Source: Rapana venosa (taxonomy: Eukaryota > Mollusca > Gastropoda > Neogastropoda > Muricidae). Taken from it: a DNA stretch of 64,000 bases. A model generated the notes under the pieces. The model was not told the origin of the DNA. It ran no database searches and saw only the letters and a list, made by a program, of their open reading frames with translations. Shown piece after piece: positions 10,190 to 22,005 of the stretch. Both the position numbers and the translations under genes were made by a program. The stretch covers positions 37,069,195 through 37,133,194 of the forward strand of contig CM054138.1 of the NCBI GenBank assembly GCA_028751875.1, in the 5' to 3' direction. Position 1 is the stretch's first letter. The number at the start of each line of letters is the position of its first letter.

Positions 10190-11706
10190 CCCTTTACCAT
10201 TCGCATTTCTTCCAGAGAAACTCCCTGTAGTATTCGAAAATTTACTCAGTTTTTTAAGAGAATAAGGTACCTCAAGTACACATAGTGCTGTACAGTTACC
10301 ATTGTTCGCAGAGCAGTCATATTTGGCCAAATTATTCATATGATGTCATACTTTTTTCTGCGCCCTCAAGATGTGTGGTCAACCTACATGTGACGTGCTG
10401 CTGTCCCCTCTTTGTCACCAAAATACAGGTAACATTGGCAGTGACAATCATGCGTTAGTGTACAACTACCTCTAACATGCGCAATATACGTATGTGATCA
10501 AGGAAAAAAAAGTGTGGTTCCTGCCTGAATGTGTTCCTCCCTCGCATCCACCGTCATGGTAGTCCAATCAAACATTCACACTTTTCACAAAATTACTGTC
10601 ACCAAGTCTAACATTTTCTGAGTGGAAAGTATACAAACATATTGAAAATGACGCTGACTAATGCGTCATATATACAAATATTTATACGAAATATAGCTAC
10701 GCAACTTTTACAAAGACACTAGTGTTCCTTCACCAATAGCCATTACATGCTGGTCACAATGCAGGTGTTCACAGCCCAGTGTCGGTCCAGGTGTGTTGGC
10801 GTGTTTTCGGCGGTGAAAATACTGATTATATATTGGAGAAATCTGGTTTTCGTCATATTACTGACCGTGACTCAGAAAATCTGCATCAGTAAGACCCAGT
10901 AGTGATGAAGCCTTGGCAAACGCTTTGATCCCCATCATGATCAAAACTGACAGGTAAAGCCCTAACTTCCCAAGGTGTTGTTTTCTGTCCATAATGGATC
11001 TATGACTAAGTAAGCTTCACGACGATCTTTTTGCCTGGCATAATTGTTAGTTCTCATCTGCAACAATTTGAAAAAAATGGTTGGGGCACAAACAAAACAA
11101 AGTAATCTAAGGGCTTGCATTCATTGGAGAGTTGGCCCTAGGCAGCGTGAAGTCTTGCACTGTGCAAGGCAGTTGTGGGCGCCTGCCCCATGTACGTCTG
11201 CTATTGAAGCCAACGGAAGAGTTATCCTCAGCATCACATCCGACTCACTACCTTCTCCTATTTCATCTCTTTCTTACAACAAATACTTCAACATCGGATT
11301 TCAACATTTCATTCTCTTTCGACGAGTTCCACTGAGCGAAAATAGAGCTTCAATTTCCACACAGTATGATATCTCCTCCCACAATCGTATGCCAATCTTG
11401 TGCTGCCATTTTATAGCTACAAGAAAGCCGTGGAGAAAGACAAAGCACAGTCACGGCCAATTTCTTGTGAACGGGAGGCTGTGTAGCACTGAGAATTTGG
11501 TGCCTATTCCTTAGATTTATGCTGACGCCAGGAGATGTGTCTTCATAGTGTGTGTGTACTAAGGTATGAGGCTATTAGTGCATGAGGACAAATTCCCACT
11601 AGGGCCATGAAATGACGTCCGGGGATGCTGGCTGGCGGCTACGTATAAATAATCAAGCGACAGCGGGCAGCCGACGGGCTACGGGCGGGTACAAAAATTG
11701 GACGGG
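10190..11706 (-). mobile_element. piggyBac-type element PB-2, same internal deletion as PB-1
   Basis: Flanked by TTAA at 10,186-10,189 and 11,707-11,710. The 3' end at 10,190 reads CCCTTTACCATTCGCATT. The other end, on the minus strand, reads CCCGTCCAATTTTTGTACCC, then GCCCGTAGCCCGTCGGCTGC and GGACGTCATTTCA, as in PB-1. Colinear with PB-1 in reverse orientation, including the non-coding sequence that follows the transposase remnant. Both therefore descend from one deleted progenitor. Confidence 0.88.
10780..11430 (-). pseudogene. piggyBac-like transposase N-terminal remnant in PB-2
   Basis: Minus-strand sequence matches the PB-1 remnant segment by segment: the GATCAAAGCGTTTGCC region encoding GIK-AF/LP, TTATTATATTGACC-type MTKTRF codons near 10,860, and the acidic N-terminal segment near 11,220-11,330. 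Frameshifts and stops are more frequent than in PB-1. Plus-strand open frames through this region, at 11,044-11,514 for example, are shadows. Confidence 0.72.
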
Positions 11707-11745
11707 TTAAAAGTGGAATAAACACACATAAATTTTTAGTAAAAC

Positions 11746-12819
11746 ACAGAAAAGGTTTCTTAGCTATGCACTCTCACCCGATCAGAAACTCTTTTTTTCA
11801 TATTTGTTCAGGTCAAACCATCAGGAATTTTTAGCACAAATGAGAAAGACCTTTCCTTTGTGGCTCATTTAACCTTTAAAATAACTACCACCAAACCCTT
11901 GTGATACACACTCATGCATCCTCACCTTTTAGGAGTGCGTGAATGGAGAGGAGAGGGTTCAAGGAAGTTTATTAAAAAAAAAAAAAGGCGAAATTGGCGT
12001 GTTTTTGTGTCACTGCATATAGGAGGGAGGGTGGGGTGCGGGGGTGGGGTAGGGAATTAACAGTTATTGATAATAGGAAGTAAACATTTTCCCTAAAGTC
12101 TGCGTGAGTGGGGGTATCTGTGAATGAGGCGGTGATATATTCAAATCATTATATTTAATATATTCACAGATTATTTTTAATTTTCATTTCGTACATGAAT
12201 CGACATTTTATTCTTTTCTGCAAGTATTTTGATCTCCAACATCATTGCTTGTTTTTCTTTCTGTCTTTGCACAACCAGGTGCCCTTTCAAGTCCTAAATC
12301 AGAAATCTCAGCTGCGATGTAAATCAAAATCAAAATGATTCTCTATGGACGAAACTTGAGAGCTAGTTACCACAACCAAGGGCCAGTGCACAAAGTAAAG
12401 CACTTAATAATGACAAGGTGATAAATAGAAAAACTGTTTGTAATTGCTGACATTGGCCTCTCATGTCATCTGTCACTGTTGTTCTTTCTTTTTGCTTATT
12501 GAGTGATTCTTTTAACTGCATCCCCTGAGATGTTCACATTGCTTGCCATCATGTTTTCAAAGAGAAGCGCAAGAGGTGTAAAGCGGGCGAAAACCCAGGT
12601 AGGTCAAATGTAAGCACCTCCAGCCAATCAAAATAACAGAAAATGGATTCTTGGTTTTGCTACTCACACCGGCTCTTACAAGTTCAGTAAATGTGGTCTT
12701 TTGTTATATTTTTTCACACCGATGTAACAAAAACAGAAGCAACATATTTGGCATCCAGGCCACAAAATCATCCAGGAATCCTGCAATGGACGCAGCTAGA
12801 ATCAACACTGTGTGTACTT
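11746..12819. other. Unassigned intergenic stretch
   Basis: AT-rich, with an A-run at 11,970 and a G-rich tract at 12,005-12,052 (GGAGGGAGGGTGGGGTGCGG). No convincing gene. It is repeated without visible change at 28,130-29,203. Confidence 0.5.
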
Positions 12820-13060
12820 TAAGCTCAGAACAGCCACCACAGAACACCACCTAAGTGACCCCAGCAGTAAGTGTCAGAAGGCCCCTCTGGCTGGTGGCAA
12901 CATGGCAGGCCTGACACGGATGGGGCTCCATGTGGTCCTGGGGAATGTGGCCATACCACCATCTAAGCATGGATGAGACGGATAATTATGATATAGTGCA
13001 TGGTGAAACAGAAGGATAGGGATGCCACAGAAGTATGAGGCAGCCAAAAAAAGAGTCACA
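12820..13060 (+). mobile_element. Repeat family D, 3' portion
   Basis: GCTCAGAACAGCCACCACAG, GGCCCCTCTGGCTGGTGGCA and GGATGAGACGG..ATTATGAT followed by CCACAGAAG match 43,905-44,130 in order. Only this 3' part is present. Confidence 0.65.
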
Positions 13061-13385
13061 TTTGGCCAGAAAGTATATGGCTGCTTGACACCAGTGGTGG
13101 AATTCTAGCCATGGGTTTCATGAATTGTCTTGGGTATTGTAAGTCTGACAGCAGCTTCTTGTGCACCTAAGGTGAGATTTTATGATCATCCTGGGTCTAC
13201 TTAAAAGTGCAAAAGTCTCCTCCCTTAAGTTACTTGTGTAATGATAAACAGAAGACCACACAATAGTGCATGTTAAAAATCCCCCCCCCACCACAAATAG
13301 TTGCATGTCACATTTGTGACATTATGGTAATACACCTTGAAAGCACTCCTGTACCTAAAGAGGAGGATGGGAGATCCACCAGGTT

Positions 13386-13720
13386 CAACTTAGGTAAAAG
13401 GTAAAGGGCTCCCATCGACTATAAGTGGTCACTAGAGGGAGTGAGGCGTCAGAGAACCTCACTTCTCTACGGCCAGCATATATGAGAGGCCGCGGCCCAT
13501 CGCGCACTCCCTCTCCGCATAGCTTTACCTTCCTGGACGCCTAAAGAGGACATGTACCCATTTACAGCTGGGTGAACAGGGGAACTGTACTGAAGCAAGT
13601 GCGCGCGCAGAACGTCACCCATCCAACTGTAACCGCGCGGCTCTGACCTTGCTGAAACTTGGCTGCAACGGGCAAGCGAGTGCTCCACGACCACTGAGCT
13701 ATCCTGTCTCACACTTGTCC
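13386..13720 (-). mobile_element. SINE-C candidate, tRNA-like head
   Basis: The minus strand begins near 13,720 with GACAGGATAGCTCAGTGGTC then GAGCACTCGCTTGCC, a good tRNA-like box A. GGTTACAGTTGGATGGGTGA, TGGGTACATG and GATGGGAGCCCTTTACCTTT follow. It is GC-rich compared with its flanks. It sits between a family D fragment and LINE-B. The only second copy here lies in the duplicated block at 29,770-30,104, so repeat status rests on the tRNA-like head. Confidence 0.55.
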
Positions 13721-13796
13721 AAGAGAATGGCTTGAAGAATTCCAGACTGCTGTTCACCCATGAAACTAATCAAGGAGTTGTTACTGTTACTGGTTA

Positions 13797-14620
13797 CTGG
13801 TCCCCCGTAAACGCTGCCAGTCCATAGGGTGCGTGCATGAGTGGATGCACGGGGACCAGCTAGGCTCCACCTACACTCTTGATGTCATGGGCGAGTAGCC
13901 CTGTTGACATTGAGAAGTCCTTCCCCTGGTCCCCAAATCACGATGTCGGTCGGCCCACTTTCCTCCCCTGTCATGCCACCGTCTTCTCTTCCCTGGACTG
14001 TTTATTTCCTTGCAGGATGGTCCTTTGCGCAAGTCCATCTGAGCGAGTGAGTACTTCTGCCCATACCATCTGAGTAGTATCCTCCTCTTTTCATTTCACC
14101 GTGGTTCAGTAGGTCTTCATTAGCCCAGCACCTTGTTGAGTGATCTATCTGCTACATCATTGTTGGTGCATGGTCCTGTATTGGGGGAGGATGCCAAGGA
14201 AGCCTTCTGAGGCATCTCATTTTCTACACTTGCTTGGATCCTCCTGTAGTCCTGCATTGCAGTGTCCATGCTCACATGACAGAGTAAAGCCTGATTGAGA
14301 AACATGACTAGCGCGTTAGTTAACTTACCTTGGTTTCCGAGAGATTTTATCTGCGTCTCTCCATATGGTCTTCAGTCTGGCATTGCTGCTAGCTGGTTTG
14401 TGCCAGCTCTTGCTAGGATTTCGGTCTTCGATCCTATCCTCACTTATGATGTGCTCCAAAGTACTACTTGATCTTCCACATGCCGATCGTGAGATATTTT
14501 CGTCCGAGTTGCTTTCACTAGGTTGGCCAGGCTACTCGTCTTGCATTTCCTGCCAGAACCGTCAATGTCATCCAAACCTGAGCGATGTGAGCTTCGCCCT
14601 CCAATGCGACTGTGCCTGAT
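13797..14620 (-). pseudogene. LINE-B reverse transcriptase C-terminal remnant
   Basis: The minus strand is homologous to 44,170-45,010. There the same landmarks decode as RCLRMLLGISYKT, RKITQQG, KKKTQWYG and GREDGQTEKVG, the standard C-terminal region of a non-LTR retrotransposon polyprotein (elsewhere MRCxRxLLGISYKDHxxN ... KLxWYGHVxR ... GRRRGRQxKxWEDNI). Reading frames are broken throughout. The catalytic RT core is not visible. Confidence 0.65.
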
Positions 14621-14899
14621 GTGGTCTTCCCCAAGGCCGTCAGTCCATGAAATGCTTTCAAGGAAAATTGTTAAAAAGTCTGTCGGCCGCGACAGCGACA
14701 TCCCTGACGACCCCAACTGAGGTATGGAAGCCAAGGAGTATGCTTGCTGTGCCCTCAGGCCATCACTGCGTTCAAACCTAGAATTGGTCATCGTTTCGGT
14801 ATCACTCTTCAAGTGCCAGCAGTGGTGCGAACATATTCCCTTCTATGTTGCTTGAAGGACCTCGGGCATGGTGGGGTCCTTCATCTGTCCAGGTTGATG
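14621..14899 (-). mobile_element. LINE-B interior, too decayed to read
   Basis: Lies between the RT C-terminal remnant and the endonuclease remnant on the same strand. A minus-strand open frame of 122 codons ends here but has no motif I recognise. The RT core expected at this place is missing. Confidence 0.4.
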
Positions 14900-15310
14900 T
14901 CTGATGTTCTTTGTCCTTATTGATCTTCTTCAATCGGACTCTAAGTTCAGGAGCACGAGGTCATGATCGCTGCCCCATGTCTGCACAGGGAATGTCCTCC
15001 GTGCGTGGCTCTGTCTTGGATGCCAGATCGAAAACCGTGTTTTCTGCACCAGGATGTATCAATCAGGGGTATGGATGGATCCCATTGGTGCATGCATGTC
15101 CCAGCGTCGGGATACCTTGTGTTCTCCAAGGGTATTGTGCGAGCACCAGTGGTCATTGTAGCTGGCAAAATTCACCAGTAGTCGGAGTCCTTGCTCATTG
15201 GTGGATCGCATTACAGGAGGGACCGCAGAATTTGCTCCAGTCTTTTTCAGTGCGTCTCCCCCACCTTGCGTATTCCAGTCTCCCCTGGATATCAAATGTC
15301 CTTTCTTGGT
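14900..15310 (-). pseudogene. LINE-B AP-endonuclease-like remnant
   Basis: Minus-strand frames show GDWNTQGG (compare GDLNAxVG), NEQGLRLLVNFASYN (compare NxNGxRLLDFCxxN), N-T--EHKVSRRWDMHAP (compare NTxFxHKxxHKxTWxSP) and RSGIQDRATHGG. The next frame has SDHDLVLLELRVRLKK, the end of the endonuclease fold with its SDH triad. At least two frameshifts separate these pieces. Order and strand agree with the RT remnant at lower coordinates. Confidence 0.75.
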
Positions 15311-16254
15311 TCAACACTCCTATCAAGAGGAATGCTCTGAGTAGTTGGTTGAGTAATCACACTACGTCATCAATTCATCGTGCTCTGTTAGTTGTGAGTA
15401 TAGAGAGAGCAGATATGTGGACCTCAAAAAGGTAAGATTGTAGCATCCGATTTTTATTCATCATTTTGCATTTCAGCTTACCTGTCACCTGGTAATATAT
15501 GCTACAGCATCTTACTTTACTCCTCTCTCTCTCTCACCACTGCCCCCTCTCTCTCTATCTCGTGTGACCACCTTATTGCTTGTGTTGGCATGAAAGGCGT
15601 GATAATGACTTTAATACTTCAACTTACACTGAACAACTACACTCCCGCAGGAGAGAGAGCAGCCCCAAATTTCATGCAGAGAAAAATCCTTGACTAAAGT
15701 GGTATAAATAAATAAAAATAAATAAAAAAATACACATTTTAAGCATCACTACCATATTTCAACTATTCACTAAGTTCATTCGCTTCATAACTTCTTGACA
15801 TATTCCATGTCATAAATAACATCAGCTTATGATCATTCCTCAAAAGAATACGAGAATAAAACAAAACAAAACAAATGTGGATATAAATATTACTGGCTTA
15901 CTTTCACTGGACGACCAAGAGGATGTCTGTGAGGCGAAAATACACCTGTCACAAGTTCATGTCCTGTGGAATGTTTGACACAGTGTGATGACAGTAGTAG
16001 TTACTGAGTATGTTACACACCCCAGAGGGTAGGCGATCATTTCCCTGACAACATCATAAATACCACGAAATAGAAATAGATATCATAACATAGATATGTA
16101 CGCTTTGAGGATATAGATGTTACAGCTAAGTAACCAGTACACCCACGGTATATGCAGTACTATGCAAGTATCTGGGCATGACATGACATGAACTATTTAA
16201 AAAACTGTTTCTTTGTTATTTAGTCTGGGTTGTGATGAGAATGGGTGCCCAGAA
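15311..16254. other. Unassigned stretch with a SINE-A tail fragment
   Basis: Contains GGAGAGAGAGCAGCCCCAAA, TTTCATGCAGAGAAA and CTAAAGTGGTATAAATAAAT at about 15,648-15,720, the 3' third of SINE-A with a degraded tail. The rest is AT-rich, with no coding signal that I trust. Confidence 0.5.
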
Positions 16255-16560
16255 AGTATGCGTGTGCGTGTGTGTGTGTGTCTGTGTTGTGTGTGTGTGT
16301 GTGTGTGACGAGTGTGTGTGTGTGTGTTGTGTGTGTGTTGTGAGTGTGTGTGTGGTGATGTGTGTGTGTGTGTGATGAGTGGTGCAGTGTGAGTGCGTGA
16401 GGTGTGCGCATATGTAATTTTGTGTGCGAGCGAGTTGAGAGATTGTGAGTGGTGTGCATGTGTGTGTGTACTATTGTGCGTGTAGTGTGTGTCGGTGTGT
16501 TGTCGGTTGTGTGTGTTACATACATGTAATTGTAAGTGTGTGTGTGATGTTTGTGTAGGT
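16255..16560. repeat. GT-rich microsatellite
   Basis: Imperfect (GT)n with TGAG and TGTTGT interruptions over about 300 bp. The long minus-strand frames rich in His and Thr are translations of this tract. Confidence 0.95.
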
Positions 16561-17695
16561 GTGTTGTAGTGTGCAAGGCAACGCATATGGCATGCAAATG
16601 TACCATGCATATGTGGCATCAATATGGATGATTGTATTGAGATCATGCATGCATACAGTTAAACTTATGAGCCTAGGGTACGAGGACACGGGTAGACAGA
16701 GCGGGGTAGGAATACGCAAGGATGGAAAAGAAAAAGAGAGAAGGAAAAGCAGAACATCCTTTGATACATCACTCAATCAAGACCTGAATGTGGCACATCA
16801 TTAGACTTGTACACAATGATCTCACAATAAATCCCACCCCCACACCCCAAAGTGTGACAATTTTAATTTGATTTGTCTTATTTTCTTGCCTGCTTGCCTA
16901 TGTTCTGTTTTCCTGTCAGCACATGTGATTTTTTTCTAATCTCCAACTCACGTCACACACACTCACTGGACACCCACCAAAAAACATGCAATAATAATTC
17001 TCATACAATCATCAGGTAATCCCTATTGTCACAATGGTATGCGGCTCGACCTTTCTTCACACATTTTGCTGAAAAAGGGCATGGTTGTTGTGCGGTATGT
17101 GGTCCAGCAGTACACAGTACATACACACTGTCCCAGCTGTGTACTCACACGATATCGAGAATCAGCCGGTAGAAATTTTAATATTCACAGTAAGAATACT
17201 TTTAATGGGTACAAATGTACAATCGAGCTCTAATATTAAAACAAACAAACAAAAACAGTACAAGACAAACATGGCCAGTGTGATTACAAACAGGAAAACA
17301 CTTCAAAAGAAATACACAAAATACCTGTACAGCTCAACAAAATTAAAACAAACAGTTCCATCCCAAGTGAGAAAAAAAATCAAGTATAAATTAATCTGTT
17401 CTTAATATTGGTGAAATATGTATAGATCACTGCACGTTGAGACAACAGACAAAACATCCCTGAAGGCTTTTCTGCTTAGAGGATTGGCCTCATGGTGAGC
17501 CTTACATGGACTATGCTCCCAATGGTTGCGCAGTGGCGTCTGCTCCTGAAGATGGTGGACGGAACGTGAGCCCTTGTAAAGAACAGATCAACAGATCTAC
17601 AATAAGAGAAGTAGTGTGACAGAAGCAGTCATTGGTTAGGTCACAAAAAGCGTAGAGGAACAAAACAAAACAACATCACTCAAGCACACAGCACA
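16561..17695. other. Unassigned intergenic stretch
   Basis: No recognised repeat, gene or RNA. The small plus-strand frames at 17,039-17,405 have biased composition without domain features. Confidence 0.45.
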
Positions 17696-18180
17696 TCGCG
17701 CACATGCAACGCGCACACACCGAGGCATGCACCTATCAGCCCCCCACGAGAATCCTCCACGGTCCTGTGCGTTAACGGCGAAGGGGATAAAGGAGACGAA
17801 CGAAGGGAGAGGGCGGGCAGAATCTGAAAGGGGGAACCGAGAAGGAGGGAGAAGAACTTGGGAACGTCGTCGGGTAATTGGGAAGACGAAGAAAATAGAC
17901 TTGTAGGTTCGGGACGAGGCCGGACCTAAAATAGTCGACAAGATCGAAGCCCACATACAGAGCCGCTACATGATTGACCCGATACGCATCGGGGATTAGA
18001 TTATCTCGTCCGATTCGAGGCCCCTTATAGATAAAGTGTGGGGGAGAACGTGGACCGCGAGCGAGACTGGAGCCCGCTCTTGTGCGCCGATCAGCTGCAT
18101 CGAAGCGATGACCCCCCCCCCCGCCCAAGGTCACGGGACTGAGATGAATATGTTGTGCGAATTGGAATGCGGACACCCCT
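17696..18180 (-). other. CpG-rich stretch with an open frame of 134 codons, function unknown
   Basis: This tract is clearly richer in G+C and in CG dinucleotides than the AT-rich DNA around it (for example ATTGACCCGATACGCATCGG and GACCGCGAGCGAGACTGG). On the minus strand a frame starting at 18,176 runs 134 codons. It is Pro/Arg/Ser-rich, has no domain I recognise, and contains a homopolymer C run that could hide a frameshift. It may be a promoter or 5' UTR CpG island or part of an unknown element. Confidence 0.3.
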
Positions 18181-19699
18181 GTTTCTTATCTTGTTTTCAT
18201 TAGGCGTTATAACATACAACAATCCACAGGTATTCATAACCACCTGCAAAGGCCTTTAAATGCCTGTAACATCAGTTTATACACTAGAAATTCACCATTT
18301 TAAAAAGATCTATACTACTACTACCCAACGATACAGCTTTGGAAAAGTCTATATGCCGTGTGATTAGACAGATCAAAATACCTGAGACAATGATTAAATC
18401 CCAACAGTTAATAAAACGAGAGTCTGGCGAAGCAATTCAAAAATGAAAGTTGTGACCTGCAGGTAGAAGTTCTTAGATGTTCGTAAGCGCAGGGCATGGG
18501 AAGTTGTTTGAATAAGAAAAAGACAAACGAAAATGTGAAAGATAAAAGAGAAAACAGAGGCAATATATCTTCCTAAGCAAGAAATACTGTTTATTTGACT
18601 GTACTTATTTCATTGGATGAATAAAAGTTTTTACGAGTCCATTTGTATTTTCATCGCTCAAGTTGCTGTCAGTTTAAAAAACCCCAACATACTCCCATGG
18701 TAATAGATCTCCTCTGTGAGTTTTGAATATTGTTGACAAATGCTTTTGCCAACCCTCACAAAGTAAGGAAACCAACGATCAATAAACTTCAGCAAAACTT
18801 AATTTATTGTATTTGAGCAGAGTCAAACGTGCGCTTTGCAAAAGGACAAACATAAACTTCTTTTGAAAGTCCGAACCTGTATTTGTTTCCCCACTGTGCA
18901 TGATTACTAAAGACATATCTTTTGTAGTAATTAAAGTGCGATAGTACTGATAACTATTGAAGCCGATTAACAAAGCATTGATTTACGTACAGAGGTATGG
19001 TTACTTTTCGCATAAACTACAACTACCTAACTGGAGAGCAAAAATAAACCCATTCGCCTAACGTTACAAAGACTACGTTCATATTCTGTCATCAACTAAA
19101 TAACGCTGCACAGAACATGTTCAAAACAATCTAATGACAGTAGCGGTTCTGATGATGAATTTTAGATGAATTATACACACACTCCAGGACACACACACAC
19201 GACACACACATTCACACTGGAGATGGGTTGATTGCGAAGGAAAAGAGCGTGGATTTGTGGGAAGGCGGGGGAGGGAAGAGAAAGTGAGGCTGAACTTTGA
19301 TTATCAGACAGACGTGCGTTTATCTAGGAGAAACAGAAACCAAGCAACATGCTTACCGAGTACACATGTCTACCACATACATCGTCGTGGGTAAACAAAA
19401 CATATCAAAAAGGAAACCCACACAGCGAAGAAAAACAAAACAAAAAAATTTAATGGAAACAGCAGGAATATGAACAGAGCCTAAAAAACCCAACACTGAA
19501 AAAAACCCAAACTGAAGCTTGTCGCAAAATACCCCACCAACCCGAACAATCCAAACCCAGACAAAAGAACGAACTCAAGGGGCGTGCAAAGACTACTACT
19601 ACGACTACTACTACTACGACACAACAAACGAAAGAAAACCAACAAAACAGCCCCGACATGGATTATCAGAAACAGGAGAACGCGCGTAGTTCCATCCAG
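18181..19699. other. Unassigned intergenic stretch
   Basis: AT-rich, with short CA runs at 19,170-19,215 and a CTA/CGA trinucleotide run at 19,590-19,620. I see no gene. Confidence 0.45.
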
Positions 19700-19945
19700 C
19701 CAGCTAGCAGCCACCTAGCGATCTGATGATGACATGGATGGATGGATACCTTCTGCAGAAGGGCCAGTTTTCATCTCGCCCAAAACTGCCAGAAAGCTTA
19801 CTACGTCTGCGGTTCGACACAGACGGTCGCTTCGACGCCTAGATCTCGCAGCACTCGTCCAGTCGAGAACGAGCACACTCCGTCAGCGCCCCCTGCCAAG
19901 GAGAGGGCAGACAACTACTGTCAGACATGGGGCGGGTAACTAGGG
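19700..19945 (-). other. CpG-rich stretch, possible first exon
   Basis: A second CpG-dense island. On the minus strand GGGCGAGATGAAAACTGG places an ATG with a purine at -3, and the frame MKTGPSAE runs to CAGAAG|GTATCC, which could be a splice donor. This is compatible with a promoter plus first coding exon but rests on weak signals. The plus-strand frames here (about 65-69 codons) are alternatives with no recognisable domain. Confidence 0.2.
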
Positions 19946-20885
19946 AATTTGCGGCGACTTAAAAAAAATTTTTTTTTCTAAGTTAGCCCATGGTTAACTT
20001 GGGTATCATGGTCACAGGAATGTATTCATTGGTTTTTTTGTTATTGATTTTTTTTTTCCGGTTGGTCAACCGTTTCGTGATATTTCCCCTACACAATAGT
20101 TTTCTTCTTGGGTCTGGTTTCCTCCAGGGGCGACATTGCCCAACTGCGCACGACGCATTCAAGTTTAAACAACGACACTTTTAGAGATGACAAAAAATCA
20201 TTCTCTGCGAAGCCCAGTTTCAAAGTACCTACCCCCCACCCCCAACCTATTTCAAGCCCTCCCACTCGGCTCAACAGAAGGTCAAATCAGCGATCTATCC
20301 CCCGCCCTCCTCCGCTTCCCTACTCCCCCCCCTCCCCTTCTCCCACATCATCTGTCATTCAATCTTGGAACCGCTGTACACCAAAGAGATTTTTAAACAT
20401 CTTGAAATGAAATCTTGAAACTAGTGTTTCCTCTAGTGATAGACTGATATGGATACTCTTTATTATGTGAAAGCCAAAAAAACTCCGATACAATTTTCTC
20501 CATGCCAGAATACAATGTTTGCGCAATGTTCGTGGCTGTTATGTTAACAAAAGCGGTTATCATCGGAAGTGGAAGAGATTTCGCTGTGTATACGAACAAT
20601 ATTGATGTATTTCTTGCCATCGAGAAACGTATGGTCAATGTTTCATAAAACTCTTGTTGCTTTGCTGTTGTCTTCGAAAAGAGAGAACAGTCTTTAACAA
20701 CATACTTTCAGTTGATCTCAACAATTTTGGAAGCTTGATACACTTTAGAGTTGAACCATCGCATTTCTACATTTCCACTTCATTTATAGTCAAAACTATC
20801 AACCTTTTCCCGTTTCTGGCGAATTTCTTAAAGCAAACTACCAAATCCAGTTTATTTTTTAAAATTTTATTTAATACCACTTAAG
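19946..20885. other. Unassigned intergenic stretch
   Basis: Contains T-runs near 19,965 and 20,050 and a C-rich tract at 20,295-20,345. No convincing gene or shared repeat. Confidence 0.45.
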
Positions 20886-21272
20886 TCAGAGATTTTTCTC
20901 TGCGTGAAATTCGGCTGCTCTCCCCGGGAAGCGCGTCGCCACAAAGCAGCGCCACCCCCCTTTTGTTGTTTTCCGTCTGCAACTGTATTTTTTTCCCTAT
21001 CAGAGTGGCTATCTTTTTCTACATAAATTTTGCCAGGACAACACTCTTGTTGCCGTGGGTTCTTTTAACGTATGTTGAAATTTTTGATGTGAACACACGG
21101 GACCTACGGTTATCGGTCCTCATTCGCGAAAGACTAGCGCCCCAGACCACCACTCGTGGTCTAATTGATGGGGGGAAAAGTTTCGGGCCCAAACGGATTC
21201 GAACCACCGCACACTTCCGACCCGACTTTTCGCTTTTCTAAGACAGGCGCATTGCCTCTACCACCGATCACA
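20886..21272 (-). mobile_element. SINE-A copy 4 (minus strand)
   Basis: Reverse complement gives GTGGTAGAGGCAATGCGCCT, GGTTCGAATCC (perfect box B), CGAATGAGGACCGATAACCG and CTCCCCGGGGA-like sequence reversed as GCTGCTCTCCCCGGGAAG. This is the best-preserved tRNA-like head of the family in the window, supporting its tRNA origin. The ATT tail is missing. Confidence 0.87.
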
Positions 21273-21714
21273 AACATACTCCTCTAAACAGTTTTCAATG
21301 AATATGACATAAAAATCATGGGAGACTACGATATTCCAACTTAAAAGAAACAAAAAAAAACTCGCTAAAAAAAACTAACCAAACTTGAACCGATTCATCC
21401 TACGATGCACACAACACGGATGATAATCGTTTGTATAAAACAATATGAGATACACGAGAGAAACAAAACCAAATTTGCTCAGCAATGTCTAGTGGTTATG
21501 AACAACCACCACTAACCACACATCTAACTACGCGCATCTACACAAAGTAAACAAGACCATTTTGTGAGTGCAGAAATTAAGAAACGTAACAACACACACG
21601 ACACCAATTTTCGAAACAAAATTATAAGATTACTGAAACCTATAGCATAACTCTTGTGTTCCATTCAATCCCGTCAGTCCTCGGGAAAAGGAAAAAAGGG
21701 AAGTAACGGCTGTT

Positions 21715-22005
21715 GGTTTCACACTTCAGTATCACATAATATTTAACCAATTATGCACCTCAATCTTCACGTAATACATAACAATTAACACCCCAATCCT
21801 TCACGTAATAAATAACAATTATGCACCTCAATCTTCACGTAATACATAACAAATTATAAACCCCAATCATCACGTAATTTTAAGAACATTATGCCACCCC
21901 AATCTTCACGAAAATATATACAATCTTAGTCCATACTCCAATCTTCACGTAATACAAACAATCGGGTCAACACTTCAATCTTCAATCGTAATGTAGAACA
22001 ATCAA
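21715..22005. repeat. F3 minisatellite, about 34-38 bp unit
   Basis: Seven or so tandem units built on CAATCTTCACGTAATACATA then ACAATTATGCACCT, with variable spacing from small indels. Read on the minus strand the unit starts GTGAAGATTG and ends TTATGTATTAC. Confidence 0.85.

Larger units (their letters stand above)
9434..11745 (+). mobile_element. SINE-A copy 3, interrupted twice
   Basis: The SINE-A head is at 9,434-9,496 and the body at 9,880-10,189. The last part, TTAAAAGTGGAATAAA, is at 11,707 onward. A LINE-A fragment splits the head and a piggyBac-type element splits the tail. Removing both restores the order seen in copy 1. This gives a clear relative order of events: SINE first, then LINE and piggyBac insertions. 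Confidence 0.88.

Noticed and set aside
11044..11514. 156-codon plus-strand frame (and its copy at 27,428)
   Set aside because: It lies antisense to the piggyBac transposase remnant of PB-2 and is a shadow.
12005..12052. G-rich tract as a functional element
   Set aside because: Short and without context; nothing beyond composition supports it.
14911..15435. 174-codon plus-strand frame
   Set aside because: Antisense to the LINE-B endonuclease remnant, whose motifs are on the minus strand.
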